The notes below the pieces were generated by a model. It had not been told where the DNA came from. It worked only from the letters and a program-made list of their open reading frames with translations, and did not search any database. Positions 22,384 to 35,159 of a DNA stretch of 64,000 nucleotides are shown piece by piece. Source of the stretch: Chrysoporthe austroafricana (taxonomy: Eukaryota; Ascomycota; Sordariomycetes; Diaporthales; Cryphonectriaceae); assembly GCA_001051155.2 (NCBI GenBank), contig JYIP02000003.1:2666001-2730000 (forward strand). The letters run 5' to 3'. The stretch's first letter is position 1. Every line of letters starts with the position of its first letter. The translations under genes and the position numbers were made by a program.

Positions 22384-24370
22384 ATGGCCACGCCCAAGGG
22401 CAGAGCCGCCTTCAAGAAGAAGGATGGCATCATCGCCATCTCAGACGACCAGATCTCGGTCACCTGGACCCCTCTGCCCGGCACCGGCCAACCCACCGTC
22501 GCCCTTAGCATTGCGAATATCACGAGTGAGCTCATACGTATCATGGACCGTGCCTTCGGCATAAGGCTAACTCGGATGGTCAGATCTACAGCAGACGCCA
22601 GACACCAACCCCAAGGTGATGCTCAAGATCTTTGAGCGGCCGTCCAACGAAGGTGGTGACCCCACCACATATCTCTTCCACTTTAATGCTCCGGAGACCG
22701 CCCGCGCTGAGGCGAACGCGGTCAAGGACTTACTCTCGAGGCTGCTTGCGGACTCGCGGGCGGGCGACCCCTCGGTGCCCAGGCCGGCTGATGAGCCGAC
22801 GGCCACGAATGGCCCGTCCAACCCCGGCGCAAGCTCCAGGGCGGCGACTGCCGCCCGTCTCTTCGACGATAACCATCTCGTGATGGATATAGAGCTGCAG
22901 GGCTCTCTGCTCAAGCAGAATGCAGACCTGCACCAGACTTATCGGGATGCCCTGGCGAACAAGCCCGACACCATAGGCAGGGCCCAGTTCAACAGGCAGT
23001 TCTGGTCGACCCGCACGAACCTCCTCCGCGCTCATGCGATCGAGAGCAACCAGCAGCGCGGTGCCTACAACGTGCTCCCGACCATGAAGACGAAGGCCAC
23101 CCAGGATGCCGAGACGGGCCAGGAGTCTTTCCAGCTGGCGATAGACAAGACCCAGGTCCTCCAGATCTTCAACCAGCATCCGGTGGTGAAGAGGGCCTAC
23201 GATGAGAATGTCCCCAAGCCGCTCAACGAGACGGAGTTCTGGTCGCGGTTCTTCCTGTCCCGGTTGTGCAAGCAGCTGAAGGGTGAGCGGGTGGCAGATA
23301 CGGACAGGCGAGACCCCATCTTTGATAAGTACGACGCCGCTGAGGACCAGATCTCATACGCCAGCAGGATTAGCACCCAGCATGTCCCCCACATCATTGA
23401 TGTCGAGGGGAACGAGGAGAACCAGGGAGGCGTCAAGAGCGGCAACCGCAAGGACGTGGAGATGCGGCCGAGGAAGAACGTTCCCATAATACAGGTGCTG
23501 AACGCCACCAGCGAGAGGCTCCTGTCCAACGTCGCGCCTACAGACCGGGAACCGGAGGCGGCACAGGGCATGGACGATGCTACGTGGCGGGAGCTGACAC
23601 TTCGCGATCTAGGAGGTAGTGCGGAGGAGAACAGGATCATGCTCAACATCAAGGAGCAGAGCCAGTTCTTTCTGGACCAGAATACCACGTCTTCCACGCC
23701 CGACCGAACTTACGAGAAGCAGGTTCCCTCGGAGGTCCTGAGAGGTGTCACTTCTGACCTCGAGACCCTACGCATAGACAAGGGCGGTGGCGTCAATCTC
23801 CATTCCAGTATCGGGATTGATGATGGCAGCGACGACGATGAAGATGCCCCCAAGAAGCCACACGTCGGATCACGAGCGGCGAGGAAGGCGGCAGAGAGAC
23901 AGATACTTGACGGGCTGGCGCAGAGTCGTGCAGAGCTCTACGGCCACAGCTCGGACGAGACAACGCCGATGGGCGTACCGAAGGACCTGGCTGAAAAGGC
24001 CAAGCTCACCAATGGCACCACGACGGAGTTCCTGAAGCATTTCTGGGATGCCTTCCTCTCAGGCGACCCTGACCGAGCACAAGAGCTGGGATACCACGTG
24101 GAGTCACTAAAGAGATCTGTGATGCGCATTCATGCTATAGGAGACGAGGCGGAACAGGTCCGCAAGACGCTGATGGAGGAACAGAGGGCGAACATCGTGG
24201 CTCATCATAAGGCGACCGGGCAGCGAGGCCAGCTCAGAGAAGTCGGCGGCGGCCGGGAGGCCGTTCTCACGCTGCTGGGCCCCTCTCTGGCGGCTCTTGA
24301 GAAAGCGCAGGGCCTATACAAGGCAGCCCTGGAACAGGAGGGGATCACCATGTCGACAGAGAACGACTGA
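22384..24370 (+). CDS. TFB1: TFIIH core subunit Tfb1 (p62)
   Basis: Structural subunit of general transcription/repair factor TFIIH, acting in RNA polymerase II initiation and nucleotide-excision repair. Exons 22384-22525 and 22584-24370 give 642 residues. The 58-nt intron (GTGAGC donor, GCTAAC branch, GTCAG acceptor) joins ALSIANIT to NLQQTPDTNPKVMLKIFE and completes the N-terminal PH-like domain (about 5-115), which binds acidic activators, TFIIE and Rad4/XPC. Two BSD domains follow: about 150-210 (includes GRAQFNRQFWSTRTNLLRAH) and about 235-295 (LNETEFWSRFFLSRLCKQLKG). The C-terminal half has the p62 segments FLKHFWDAFLSGDP and the helical tail. Start: CAGCATGGCC is the first ATG of the frame and gives the family N-terminus (KGRAAFKKKDGIIAIS). 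Confidence 0.96.
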
Positions 24371-24960
24371 GTTCACCCCCGGAGTAATGCATTCTGGCCA
24401 AAGGTCCCCAGACTGAAGCCTGTAGGCAAAACGCAAGGAATGAAAACTTATTGATGAAGCCTCGGAGTTAAATGGCGGCAGGTTTTATAGCGATCGATAT
24501 TGGGAAAACGGGACACAAAAACTGCATCACCATGATGAAAATAGATCTCGAAAAGGAGCAATCAATCAGACTTTTCAGCTCTCAAATTGAAGCGTACCTA
24601 ATCTGAACTGATCTACGATTAGTCGTGAAAGCGCGGCATCCTGGATCCCATCTTGATTTGAATTACGCCCCGAGAGTTTATTCTGGTCAGTATTCTTTTC
24701 TTCCTGTTCAGGAGAAAGGACCCTGGGGCGAGGGTGGGGGGTTGCGTTACATGGTCTAGAGAGCAGGGGTCCCCTCCGTTCGGCTGGGAATCGCGCTAAA
24801 AAGTAACGACTTGCTTTTGCGACTTTTGGTCTCGCAACAACCAACCTGTCGTTCAACGAAGGCTCAGCTTTTCTGCTCCGGAACTCCCACGACCCGTGTC
24901 GACCCTCGTCTGACGACTCGAGATGGTCACTGGGGTCCTCGTCTCCCTTACGACGTCCGA
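24371..24960. other. Intergenic region TFB1 / AAA ATPase
   Basis: 590 bp between tandem genes; TFB1 3' UTR and promoter of the AAA gene. The AAA frame is open from 24811, but I place its start at 24961. Confidence 0.6.
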
Positions 24961-27785
24961 ATGCATGCTGTAGCGGCCCGCTTACCTGCAGCGCGATGTC
25001 TACGGGCACAGACGCAGGCGCAGGTGCGGTTCCAAGCACTTGCGGATGCCCTCACCGCTGCGCGCCGATATGAGCCCCTCAGGCCGCTGGGTGGCAAGGC
25101 CTCGCCCGCCTCCCGCTTTGGCCAGATCCGACTTGTGTCAAACAAGCCCGACAAGCCAGAGGGCAACGAGAACGAGGAAGGGAAAGAGAAGGGCGAACAT
25201 GCGGCGCAGCCTCCTGCGAGCTCCGAGGCGTCCGAAAGCAACCCCGAGACGAACAGGCAGCCTCTGTTCTCTCCCCTTACCGGTAGAAAGAGAGCAAGTG
25301 GCGGCGGTGGATCAGGCAGCGGCCTCCCTCCCGTCAACATCCCGGCATGGTTCATAGACGAGCACGTACAGTTGGCGAACTCGGAAAGCTCCACAGCCGG
25401 AAGAGTCTGGGACAGAATATCGCAGTATATACAACCATCGCGGTCTACTCCGGACGCAGTGAAAGAGCTCGGAGGCATCTGGGCTTCCGAGCCTGTAGGA
25501 GGGTCGGAATCCCCGGAGCGCGCGATGGGCAGGGAGCTCGTCTCGACAATCTCTGCCGAACTGGACGTAACCGCTCCTCTCATGCGAGCCACGAAGGAGC
25601 CCAAGAGGCGACCGATCTCTTTAATTTACGTTCACAACTACAAAGGCAGCCGCATCGCGAACGACATCGTCGGCCACGTCGGTGCGGAACTCGAGGCGGA
25701 CGTCATACATCTGGATGCTGCCAAACTCTCCAGGATCGTGGGACCGTACTTGGGATCGACACTCTATTTTGGCCGCGGCAACATGTCGATGCTGGGATAC
25801 TCTGCAGCCGAAGTCAATGGCCGATCTGCGTCCGCCACGGCCTCGGCAGCGGGGGGCGAAGATGACCTCGTCGTCCGTGGAATGAGCATGATGAAGTTTC
25901 TACAACCTGCAGATGATCGTGCCACCTGGGACGACCTCAAGTTGACGCATGTCCTCAAGGAAATCGTCAACTCTGCAAGCGCCAAGAGAAAGGCCAAGAT
26001 TGTGGCTCCAAATAAACCGGAACGTGTCATCCTTCACATCCACAATTATGTCGAGTTGACAATGACCCCAGAGGGTACATCGATCATTACCAAACTCCGC
26101 ACAATCGTTGATCGCCAGTGGCAGGATGGGTCCAAAATCATCATCGTCGGTTCTGCGTCTAACGACACGAATGCCTCTCTCAAGTGGCACGCCAAGGTCA
26201 AAGAGCTGAGCGAGCAGGACTGCTATCCAATCGTGTTCTCGCCCAAGGCGGACGAGCTGCCTGAGCTCAGGTCTTGGGAGCAGAATGATTATCTTCAGGA
26301 CAATCTGCTCAATATCAACTGGATGCTGGAATGCCTAAAAGCCGAGCCTATTCGTGTGGTCCTGCCCTCCAGGGACTCAGATCTTGCATCGAATGACGCC
26401 GTGAACGAACTTATCTCATACCTCTCGAGAGCTGTGTGTTCGAATCACTGGATATATCGGCTCTCTACACAGGCTACTGGTGTGCAACGATACAAGGACG
26501 GGCCTCTTGATATTTCGATGTTGGCTGAGGCACTGAGACATATGAAGCGGGTGGACTCAGCGCGTACATCGATCCTTGGGATTCAGGCCCCATCAGGTCT
26601 AGGGCTCCCCACGACCTCCCAACCATCGCCATCCCCGCTTGAGACCCTGATCTCCTTGGGCAATGTATCGCCCGCGGCTTCAGCTGGCCGTCGCAAGACT
26701 CCCATGAACATGAACCTCGACGATGAGGAGAAGAAACTCTTGTCAGGCCTTGTGAACGTCGCTGACATCCACACGACCTTCGATGATGTGATTGCGCCTC
26801 CTGACGTCCGGGATTCTCTGATGTCGTTGACAACTCTATCCCTTCAACACCCTAGGGCCTTCTCGTATGGAGTACTAGCTCGCGAACGCATACATGGGGC
26901 GCTGTTATATGGACCCCCGGGCACAGGCAAGACGTTGATGGCTAAGGCCCTCGCCAAGGGGAGCGGAGCAAACATGTTGGAGATTTCTGCTGCGTCTATC
27001 AATGATATGTGGGTCGGAAATGTAAGTTCTTCTCCCGGGCCATCATGAGACCTTCTCGACGAGTCAAACGCTGACGAAAGTTGAAATAGAGCGAGAAGAA
27101 CGTTCGCGCCGTCTTCTCCGTCGCCCGGAAGATGTCGCCCATGGTAGTGTTTCTGGACGAGGCCGATTCACTCCTTGGTTCAAGGGCGAGACAGCCAAAC
27201 CGGGGCGGCTATAGGGAGACCATCAATCAGTTCCTGCGGGAATGGGACGGGCTCACAAATTCGATCAATACTCAACAAATCTTCATTCTTGTGTCAACAA
27301 ACAGACCGCAAGACATGGATGAAGCGGTCCTTCGTCGACTGCCGAGGAGGATCTTGGTGGATCTGCCTCTGAAGGATTCCAGACTCGCTATCCTAAAGTC
27401 TCTACTCCGTGACGAGGTTCTGGACGACTCAGTATCCGTGGACAAGCTGGCCACCGACACAGAGCTGTACAGCGGCTCTGATCTCAAGAACTTGGCAGTG
27501 GCTGCGGCAATGGAGGCAGCAAAGGAAGAACTCGCTGCCAAGAACGGCCATACCGGACCAGACCCATACGAGCTCCCGGAGAGGCGTGTGTTGATGAAGC
27601 GGCACTTTGAGAAGGCTGTCAAGGACATCACTGCTAGCATTTCCGAGGACATGCAGAGCTTGAAGGCGCTGCGGAAGTTCGACGAGCGGTACGGCGATGC
27701 AAAGAGGAAGAAGAAGGGTCATATCGGATTCGAGGTGGTACCACGTGTGGTCAACTCAGAGGAGGCCCGGGTGAGGAATACGTAG
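24961..27785 (+). CDS. AAA-type ATPase, probably mitochondrial (Msp1/katanin-like AAA domain)
   Basis: ATP-driven remodelling protein of the Msp1/spastin/katanin AAA branch; the substrate is unknown. Exons 24961-27021 and 27090-27785 give 918 residues. The 68-nt intron (GTAAGT donor, GCTGAC branch, AATAG acceptor) falls within the AAA core between DMWVGN and SEKNVRAVF. Walker A GPPGTGKT at 651-658, Walker B VVFLDEAD at 706-713, sensor 1 at STNRPQDMDEAV and arginine finger region RRLPRRI. The N-terminal 600 residues begin with an Arg/Ala-rich, acid-free segment (MHAVAARLPAARCLR) like a matrix presequence, then an acidic disordered linker. A conserved middle domain follows (VNIPAWFIDEHVQL; ISLIYVHNYKGSRIAND) in which a degenerate P-loop-like fold may exist. 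Start at 24961 because the upstream in-frame ATG (24811) would put acidic residues ahead of the presequence. Location is inferred, not shown. Confidence 0.86.
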
Positions 27786-28336
27786 CGGTAGCCATAAGAT
27801 ATATACTAGAACTGGATGTGATATAGACTCATCCATCGCATATTATGTGCTGGATCCCTCGATATACGTTAGGGACACGAGTGTCTTTATATCCAAGACT
27901 TAGTGGTTTGACCAAGAGTTCTTTTTTTTCCTTGCTAGGAGATTTCCTCCAAGCATAAGGCTGTAAAGCGGTTTTTGCGGCTGAACTCTATGCGCACGAC
28001 TCTACTGATGTATTTGTTAATGGAAATTTTGTTTGTCTAAAAAGAATAATTAGTGCGAGGGTTATACGGTCCGTTTGAGAGCCGCGATTATTGTCATTTG
28101 GGCTAGAATTGCCTGCTTGATTCCTAGGTTTAGAAGCCTTCGCTCGGCCGAGACACAAAAGGGATCGGGCATAAGAGTTACGCACTCGATGTTGGTACAA
28201 TTCACACAAAGGAGAAATCGATTGAGCTACGTTTTAACAACTCCGTGAACTCGATCCTAGCATCTAAACACGGGCTTCCCTTTTATCCCATGCAAAAATG
28301 ACCTCCCTTTTATTCTACAGTGCCAACGCAGTCATC
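27786..28336. other. Convergent 3' region (AAA ATPase / ATP2)
   Basis: 550 bp of AT-rich sequence between two stop codons, presumably both 3' UTRs. Nothing else is seen. Confidence 0.6.
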
Positions 28337-30369
<2,033 letters not shown>

Positions 30370-31251
30370 CTTTCCAGATATTGAAGAACGACTTCTGATG
30401 GGAGTGGAGGTGGGTGCTTGATCGGGTTGAGGGAAAGAAATTGAGACGTTCCGAGAAAACCTTGGAGGGAGCGGCAGACCAAAGCTCCTCGCTCCTCTCG
30501 CTGCTGAGTGGCAGGGAACTCGAGCTCCGGGACCTGGGCGCCGGCCACGTGACGCGGAAACTATCGGGATCCACTCCGCCCTCTACCAACGGCCGAGAGA
30601 TTTTTCGACTCGGCAAGTCCTGCTTGACCTTGACGACGGCGGCCCTGCCAGCCTGTTCAGAGATTCCGAGGGCAAGAGGCTTGATGACTCCAGGTCCCTT
30701 GGTCGCATGCGGTGAGAGGGAGTGTAACGAAAAGACTCAGCATGCCAGTCTTGTCGCACCTCCGGCGCGGGTACAGTCGGGATGGCAGGGTGCACGTCTA
30801 GAGCTCTTCCAGCTACATGTTCTCGATTCGCGACGTGTTGATCTCTCCAAGGCGGTATAGAACTCGGGGCGTCTGTCAAAAGAATCATTCTCCATCGTCG
30901 GTGCTCCTTGATTTAGTAGCGTACTGTCGTTCGCTCGTGATCAACACCTGAATGCACCGAATAGAGTCGGGTGGACTACTGCCCACCTGTCGTGGTGTGG
31001 ACGCTACTCATCTAAATTCTGGATCTTTTTTCTCCATCATCTACCAGGCGGATATACACCCAGTTGGCCAGCTTCTTGTTGTCTGAGTAGTGGAAAATTC
31101 ATTCACGCTGCTTTCGGCCGCAATCTAATCCATGCAACCACGACCAGATTCCCTCCGAGATGAATTTTGACTCGCGACTTCTTCACTTCCGTACATATTT
31201 TTGGAGCCGCTTGAAGAGAACTTGAGAAACAGGAAGAGAGCGAGAAGAAGA

Positions 31252-31302
<51 letters not shown>

Positions 31303-31353
31303 AAAAAAGCCAAGGCACCGCCGGGGCGGGGCTCGCTCCAACAGATACGACAG
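30370..31353. promoter_or_regulatory. ATP2 upstream region
   Basis: About 1 kb between the ATP2 start and the branching-enzyme stop, both leftward genes. It holds the ATP2 promoter/leader and the 3' UTR of the branching enzyme with its GA/CT microsatellite. No gene is supported. Confidence 0.6.
31241..31309. repeat. (GA)n microsatellite in branching-enzyme 3' flank
   Basis: GA repeat of about 20 perfect units with GAAA borders, starting about 45 bp downstream of the branching-enzyme stop. In that transcript it would be a long CU tract within the 3' UTR, if the UTR extends this far. Confidence 0.85.
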
Positions 31354-33919
31354 CTACGAGGCTTGAGTGGCGGATGATTCCAGGCCGAGGACCTGATTGA
31401 AAGTGTGAGCTTCAACAGCACATGGCGAGCGTTACAGTTTTGGTTTTTAACTTACAATGGCAGCCCGAGCAGGAATGTAGATGTGTGTCCAATTTTTACG
31501 GTTGTTCCACTCCAAGGGGGTCGTGCTAACAACTCATCAGCTCCCGTTCGACCTGGACATCTCTAGGGTGAGCTGTTGACTTACAAGAATCGGGTGTCCT
31601 CATCGATCGAGTTGAAACCGCCAACCTCCTTAGAATCAGTGTTGAGAACGATCTTGTAGGTTCCTGGCACATCGACCCCAATGCGGTACTCCGTGTAGCT
31701 GTTGCTCGGGTGGAAGTTGAAGATGAAGACCAGACCGGCTCGCTCAAAGACGATCACTTTGTCCCCCTCGTGCTTGAGGGATATGTACGCCTGTGGAGAA
31801 TGCAGCCAGCCATACTTCTCCTCACACTGGTTCATGAGCCTGTCGAAGTGGTCGAGGAACTGGTACCGGAGCAGTTTGTCGTCCGTCAGGTTCAGCTGCC
31901 GCCTCGCATACCAGAAGGAATTGTTGTTGCCCTCGCGGGGGAAGTCGAGCCATTCTGGGTGGCCAAACTCGTTGCCCTCAAAGTTAAGATATCCTTCCCC
32001 GCCAAGTGCGTGGGTCAGAAGTCGGATCATCTTGTGCAGTGCCATACCCCGGGCAATGGTTGGGGTCATCGGGGTGAGGTTGGACATGTGGGTGTACATC
32101 TCTGCATCGCAAAGATGGAAGATCAGGGTCTTATCACCCACCAGACTAACGTCGAGGTCAGCCAGTGCTCTTCTTTCACACGAACAGAGAACTTACGCTT
32201 GATCGTGACTCTCACAATAAGCTATTGCCTTCTCTCCGTGGCGCCGATTAGTCAAGGTCCAACAGATGTTGCCCAGGTCCCAGTCCTCATCCTTCTGTTC
32301 CTTAAGTATCTTGATCCACATATCTGGTATGGCCATGGCAAGGCGGTAGTCGAAGCCCACACCCCCTAAGGACAACGGCAGACCGAGTGCGGGCATGCCG
32401 GACACATCCTCTGCGACTGTAATGCACTCCGGGAAAAGCTCGTGAAGCATCTCGTTGGCCAGCATGAGGTATACCACGGCCTCCTCGTCCACGTCGGCTC
32501 CGAAGTACTCGTGGTAGCCACCAGAGAACCCCCTAGCGGGACGTCAGCACTGAACAGGCTATGAGAGCAGAGGTGACCTACGTTCCCATTCCATGGTGGA
32601 TATAGAGCATGCTCGTCACGCCGTCGAACCTGAAACCGTCAAATTGATACTCGTCCATCCAGAATCTGAGATTGCTCAGAAGGAACCGCATGACCTCGTG
32701 GTGGCCGTAGTTGAACAGCCGGCTGTCCCACTGATCATGACGACCCTTGCCGCCCGAGTGAAAGTACTGATGATCCGTTCCGTCGAACTCGTTCAACCCA
32801 TCGAGTACGTTCTTTGAGGCGTGGCTATGGACAACATCTAGCAGAACCACCAGGCCCATGCTGTGAGCCGTGTCGATGAGCTCCTTGAGGTCTTCCGGCG
32901 GACCGTACCGGCTGCTTGCCGCGAAGAAATTGTTGACCTGATAACCAAAGCTGGCATAGTAAGCATGCTCCATGATGGCCATGAGCTGGATGACGTTGTA
33001 GCCGAGCCCCTTGATCCGGGGCAGCATGTTCTTGGTGAACTCCTTGTATGTCGCTATCTTGAGTTCCGGGGACGAGATGCCGACGTGCGCCTCGTACACA
33101 CGGACACTCTGGGGCTTCTTCGGCCGAGAGTGCTTGAAGACGTACTTTTCCTCGGCAGGAGGGTTCCAGAATCTGGCGTCGTATGCAGGCGATACAGACA
33201 GATCCTGAGTGACATACTTGATCCAGGCCGGCAGACGGTCGACTCTCTCTCCACTTGGGAGAACCAGCGAGATCTTTCGGGCCGTCAGCGCTCGACAATG
33301 TTCACAGGGCAGGGGGAGGGCGGCGCCACACACCTTGATCTTAGAATTGTGAGGGATGGCCACCTGGCCGTGCTCATTCGGAGGAACAGTGATCTCAAAC
33401 ACGCCGTACTCGTTCTTCTTCATCGGGTGAGAGTCCCGGTTCCACCCATCTACACCCGGTCAGCGTGGTTCAGTGTGGAACAGGCGACGACGTATCTCAC
33501 TGAAATCTCCAATGAGGAATGCTTGTTGGGCATTCGGCGCCCACTCCCGATAGACGACATTGTTGTTCCCGTCCACGTGTAGGCCGAACGTGTCAGCGCC
33601 CTAGACGGATGCTGTCAGGAAGGTTGTAGGCCCGAGGTGTCGGAGCTACGCGCCTTTGCGAATTTGGCTAGACCGCCTTCAGTCTCGTCAATTGTCTTGA
33701 TCCAGTCCTTGGCTTTGGAGTAGCGCCGCTTGAGAGCGTCCTGAAAAGGAGACAGCCATGGGTCGATCTGGAGGACGCCTGAGCTCGTGTCAGCGAGGGG
33801 CAGTCGCAACGCGGATCAACATGACACTCACCAGTGCCGTCGGCGGGGATACCATCGGGAGCGCCGTGGCCGCCGTTGGTGACCAGAGTGTTGGACGAAT
33901 GCTCAGCAACTTCGGCCAT
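31354..33919 (-). CDS. GLC3: 1,4-alpha-glucan (glycogen) branching enzyme
   Basis: Makes alpha-1,6 branches in glycogen (GH13 family, cytosol). Nine exons: 33832-33919, 33654-33778, 33501-33600, 33334-33449, 32582-33273, 32197-32532, 31585-32145, 31456-31525 and 31354-31392, giving 708 residues. N-terminal CBM48 (about 70-165, with [17 protein letters not shown]), then the TIM barrel: [19 protein letters not shown] with nucleophile D360, AEDVSG with acid/base E415 and ESHDQALVGDKT with D484. These positions agree closely with the human enzyme's triad. The C-terminus ends [20 protein letters not shown]. Eight short introns (49-63 nt); that at 33601-33653 appears to start with GC (AAG|GCGCGT) and end CTAG, because only that junction restores FAK-GADTFGL in frame; see findings. 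The intron at 33274-33333 is in frame if unspliced. Confidence 0.96.
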
Positions 33920-35159
33920 CTCGTCCGGCGCCCTGAACTGCAGCTATGAGAGGATTCCGGCAGAAAAAAGTGGCGTGGCAGGGGTGAATATATGCAAGCC
34001 TGGTTGACCGCGGGGTAGGTAGGGTGAGACAGGCCCCAGAGACTCGAGCAGCTCCCAGCGATCGAGGGGAGGCAGCAATTGAAGGAGGTGAGAAAAATCA
34101 ACAGAGAAGAGCTGAGAGCGTGGGCAGCCAGGGTGGGCCGTTGTCGGTTTAAATACAATGCAGCAATGCTGTAACCGCGCAGAGCTCGAGAAGTCCTGTG
34201 CCTGTCTGTTGTGGCATCACATATGGCGCAGCTGCTAAGGAGAGAGGCGAGGAGAGATACGGACAGAGACTGGGTAGCTCTGGGGCCGAATCAACGCTAG
34301 GATGACGTCGGGTGGCAGCGGCAGCGACGGATTCAACGAGAAAAAACAACCACCCACTGCCACCTGCGCGCAGGCTGCAAGGCTAGAGAAGCTCGGCCCA
34401 AGTCTCGGATGCCAGTCATTGCTGCAGCTCCTGGCCCCTGCTGTGCTTCCCAACCATACTACTGGGTACAAAGTATACAGTATCCATACGTGCCACAATA
34501 CGTAGCAGTACATAGGCGCACAGGTACCCGATACCGTACCGACATCAGGCATGTGCGCATCATCAGGCCGCAAGGCCACTGAGGCAAAACTCGACGGGCC
34601 GAACAGTCAGTGACCTGGAGGGGAGTACGCGGTAAAGAGGCCTAGCCGCTGCTGCCGCTCTCCCGCTCAACCTCCGCAGCCGCAGATACTACCCATACCC
34701 AGATGCCGGCTGACACAAGAGCTTGGGTCTCAGGAGCCTCCAGGGCCCAGCGAGACCGAGAAGCAGAGGCGAGAGAGGCTTCTCACATCGTGCGATAGCC
34801 TCTACACTTCCAGGACTAACACCGCCCAGAAGCGCCCCCGTCACCCCCCTGTCCTTGGGGGACCTGGGGTAAATTTGGGGAATCCGTAGTAGGCTTAGCT
34901 GGATTGGCAAGGAGAACCCCGCTATGACGACCCCCGATGGCCGGTCAGCGGCCTGCGGCTGCTCGGTGAGTACCATCTGGGCTCACCACTATCACCACCT
35001 CAGGCCCTGGCCGCCGTCCCTCATCGATCGCCAATGCTGTGTACCCTCCAGACGGCAGCCCTGCGATCTCCTCAAGTGCCAGATGAACACAGCCTCTCAA
35101 GCCGTTTGTTGCTCCAACGGAAGACCGCTCGGACCACCTAGCATGCCAGGGTCCTCATT
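33920..35159. promoter_or_regulatory. Divergent upstream region (branching enzyme / ClpX)
   Basis: 1.24 kb between start codons of two divergent genes. A short frame from 34924 runs into the ClpX start region and has a GTGAGT donor-like site, but it has no support as an exon. No repeat or RNA gene is seen. Confidence 0.55.
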
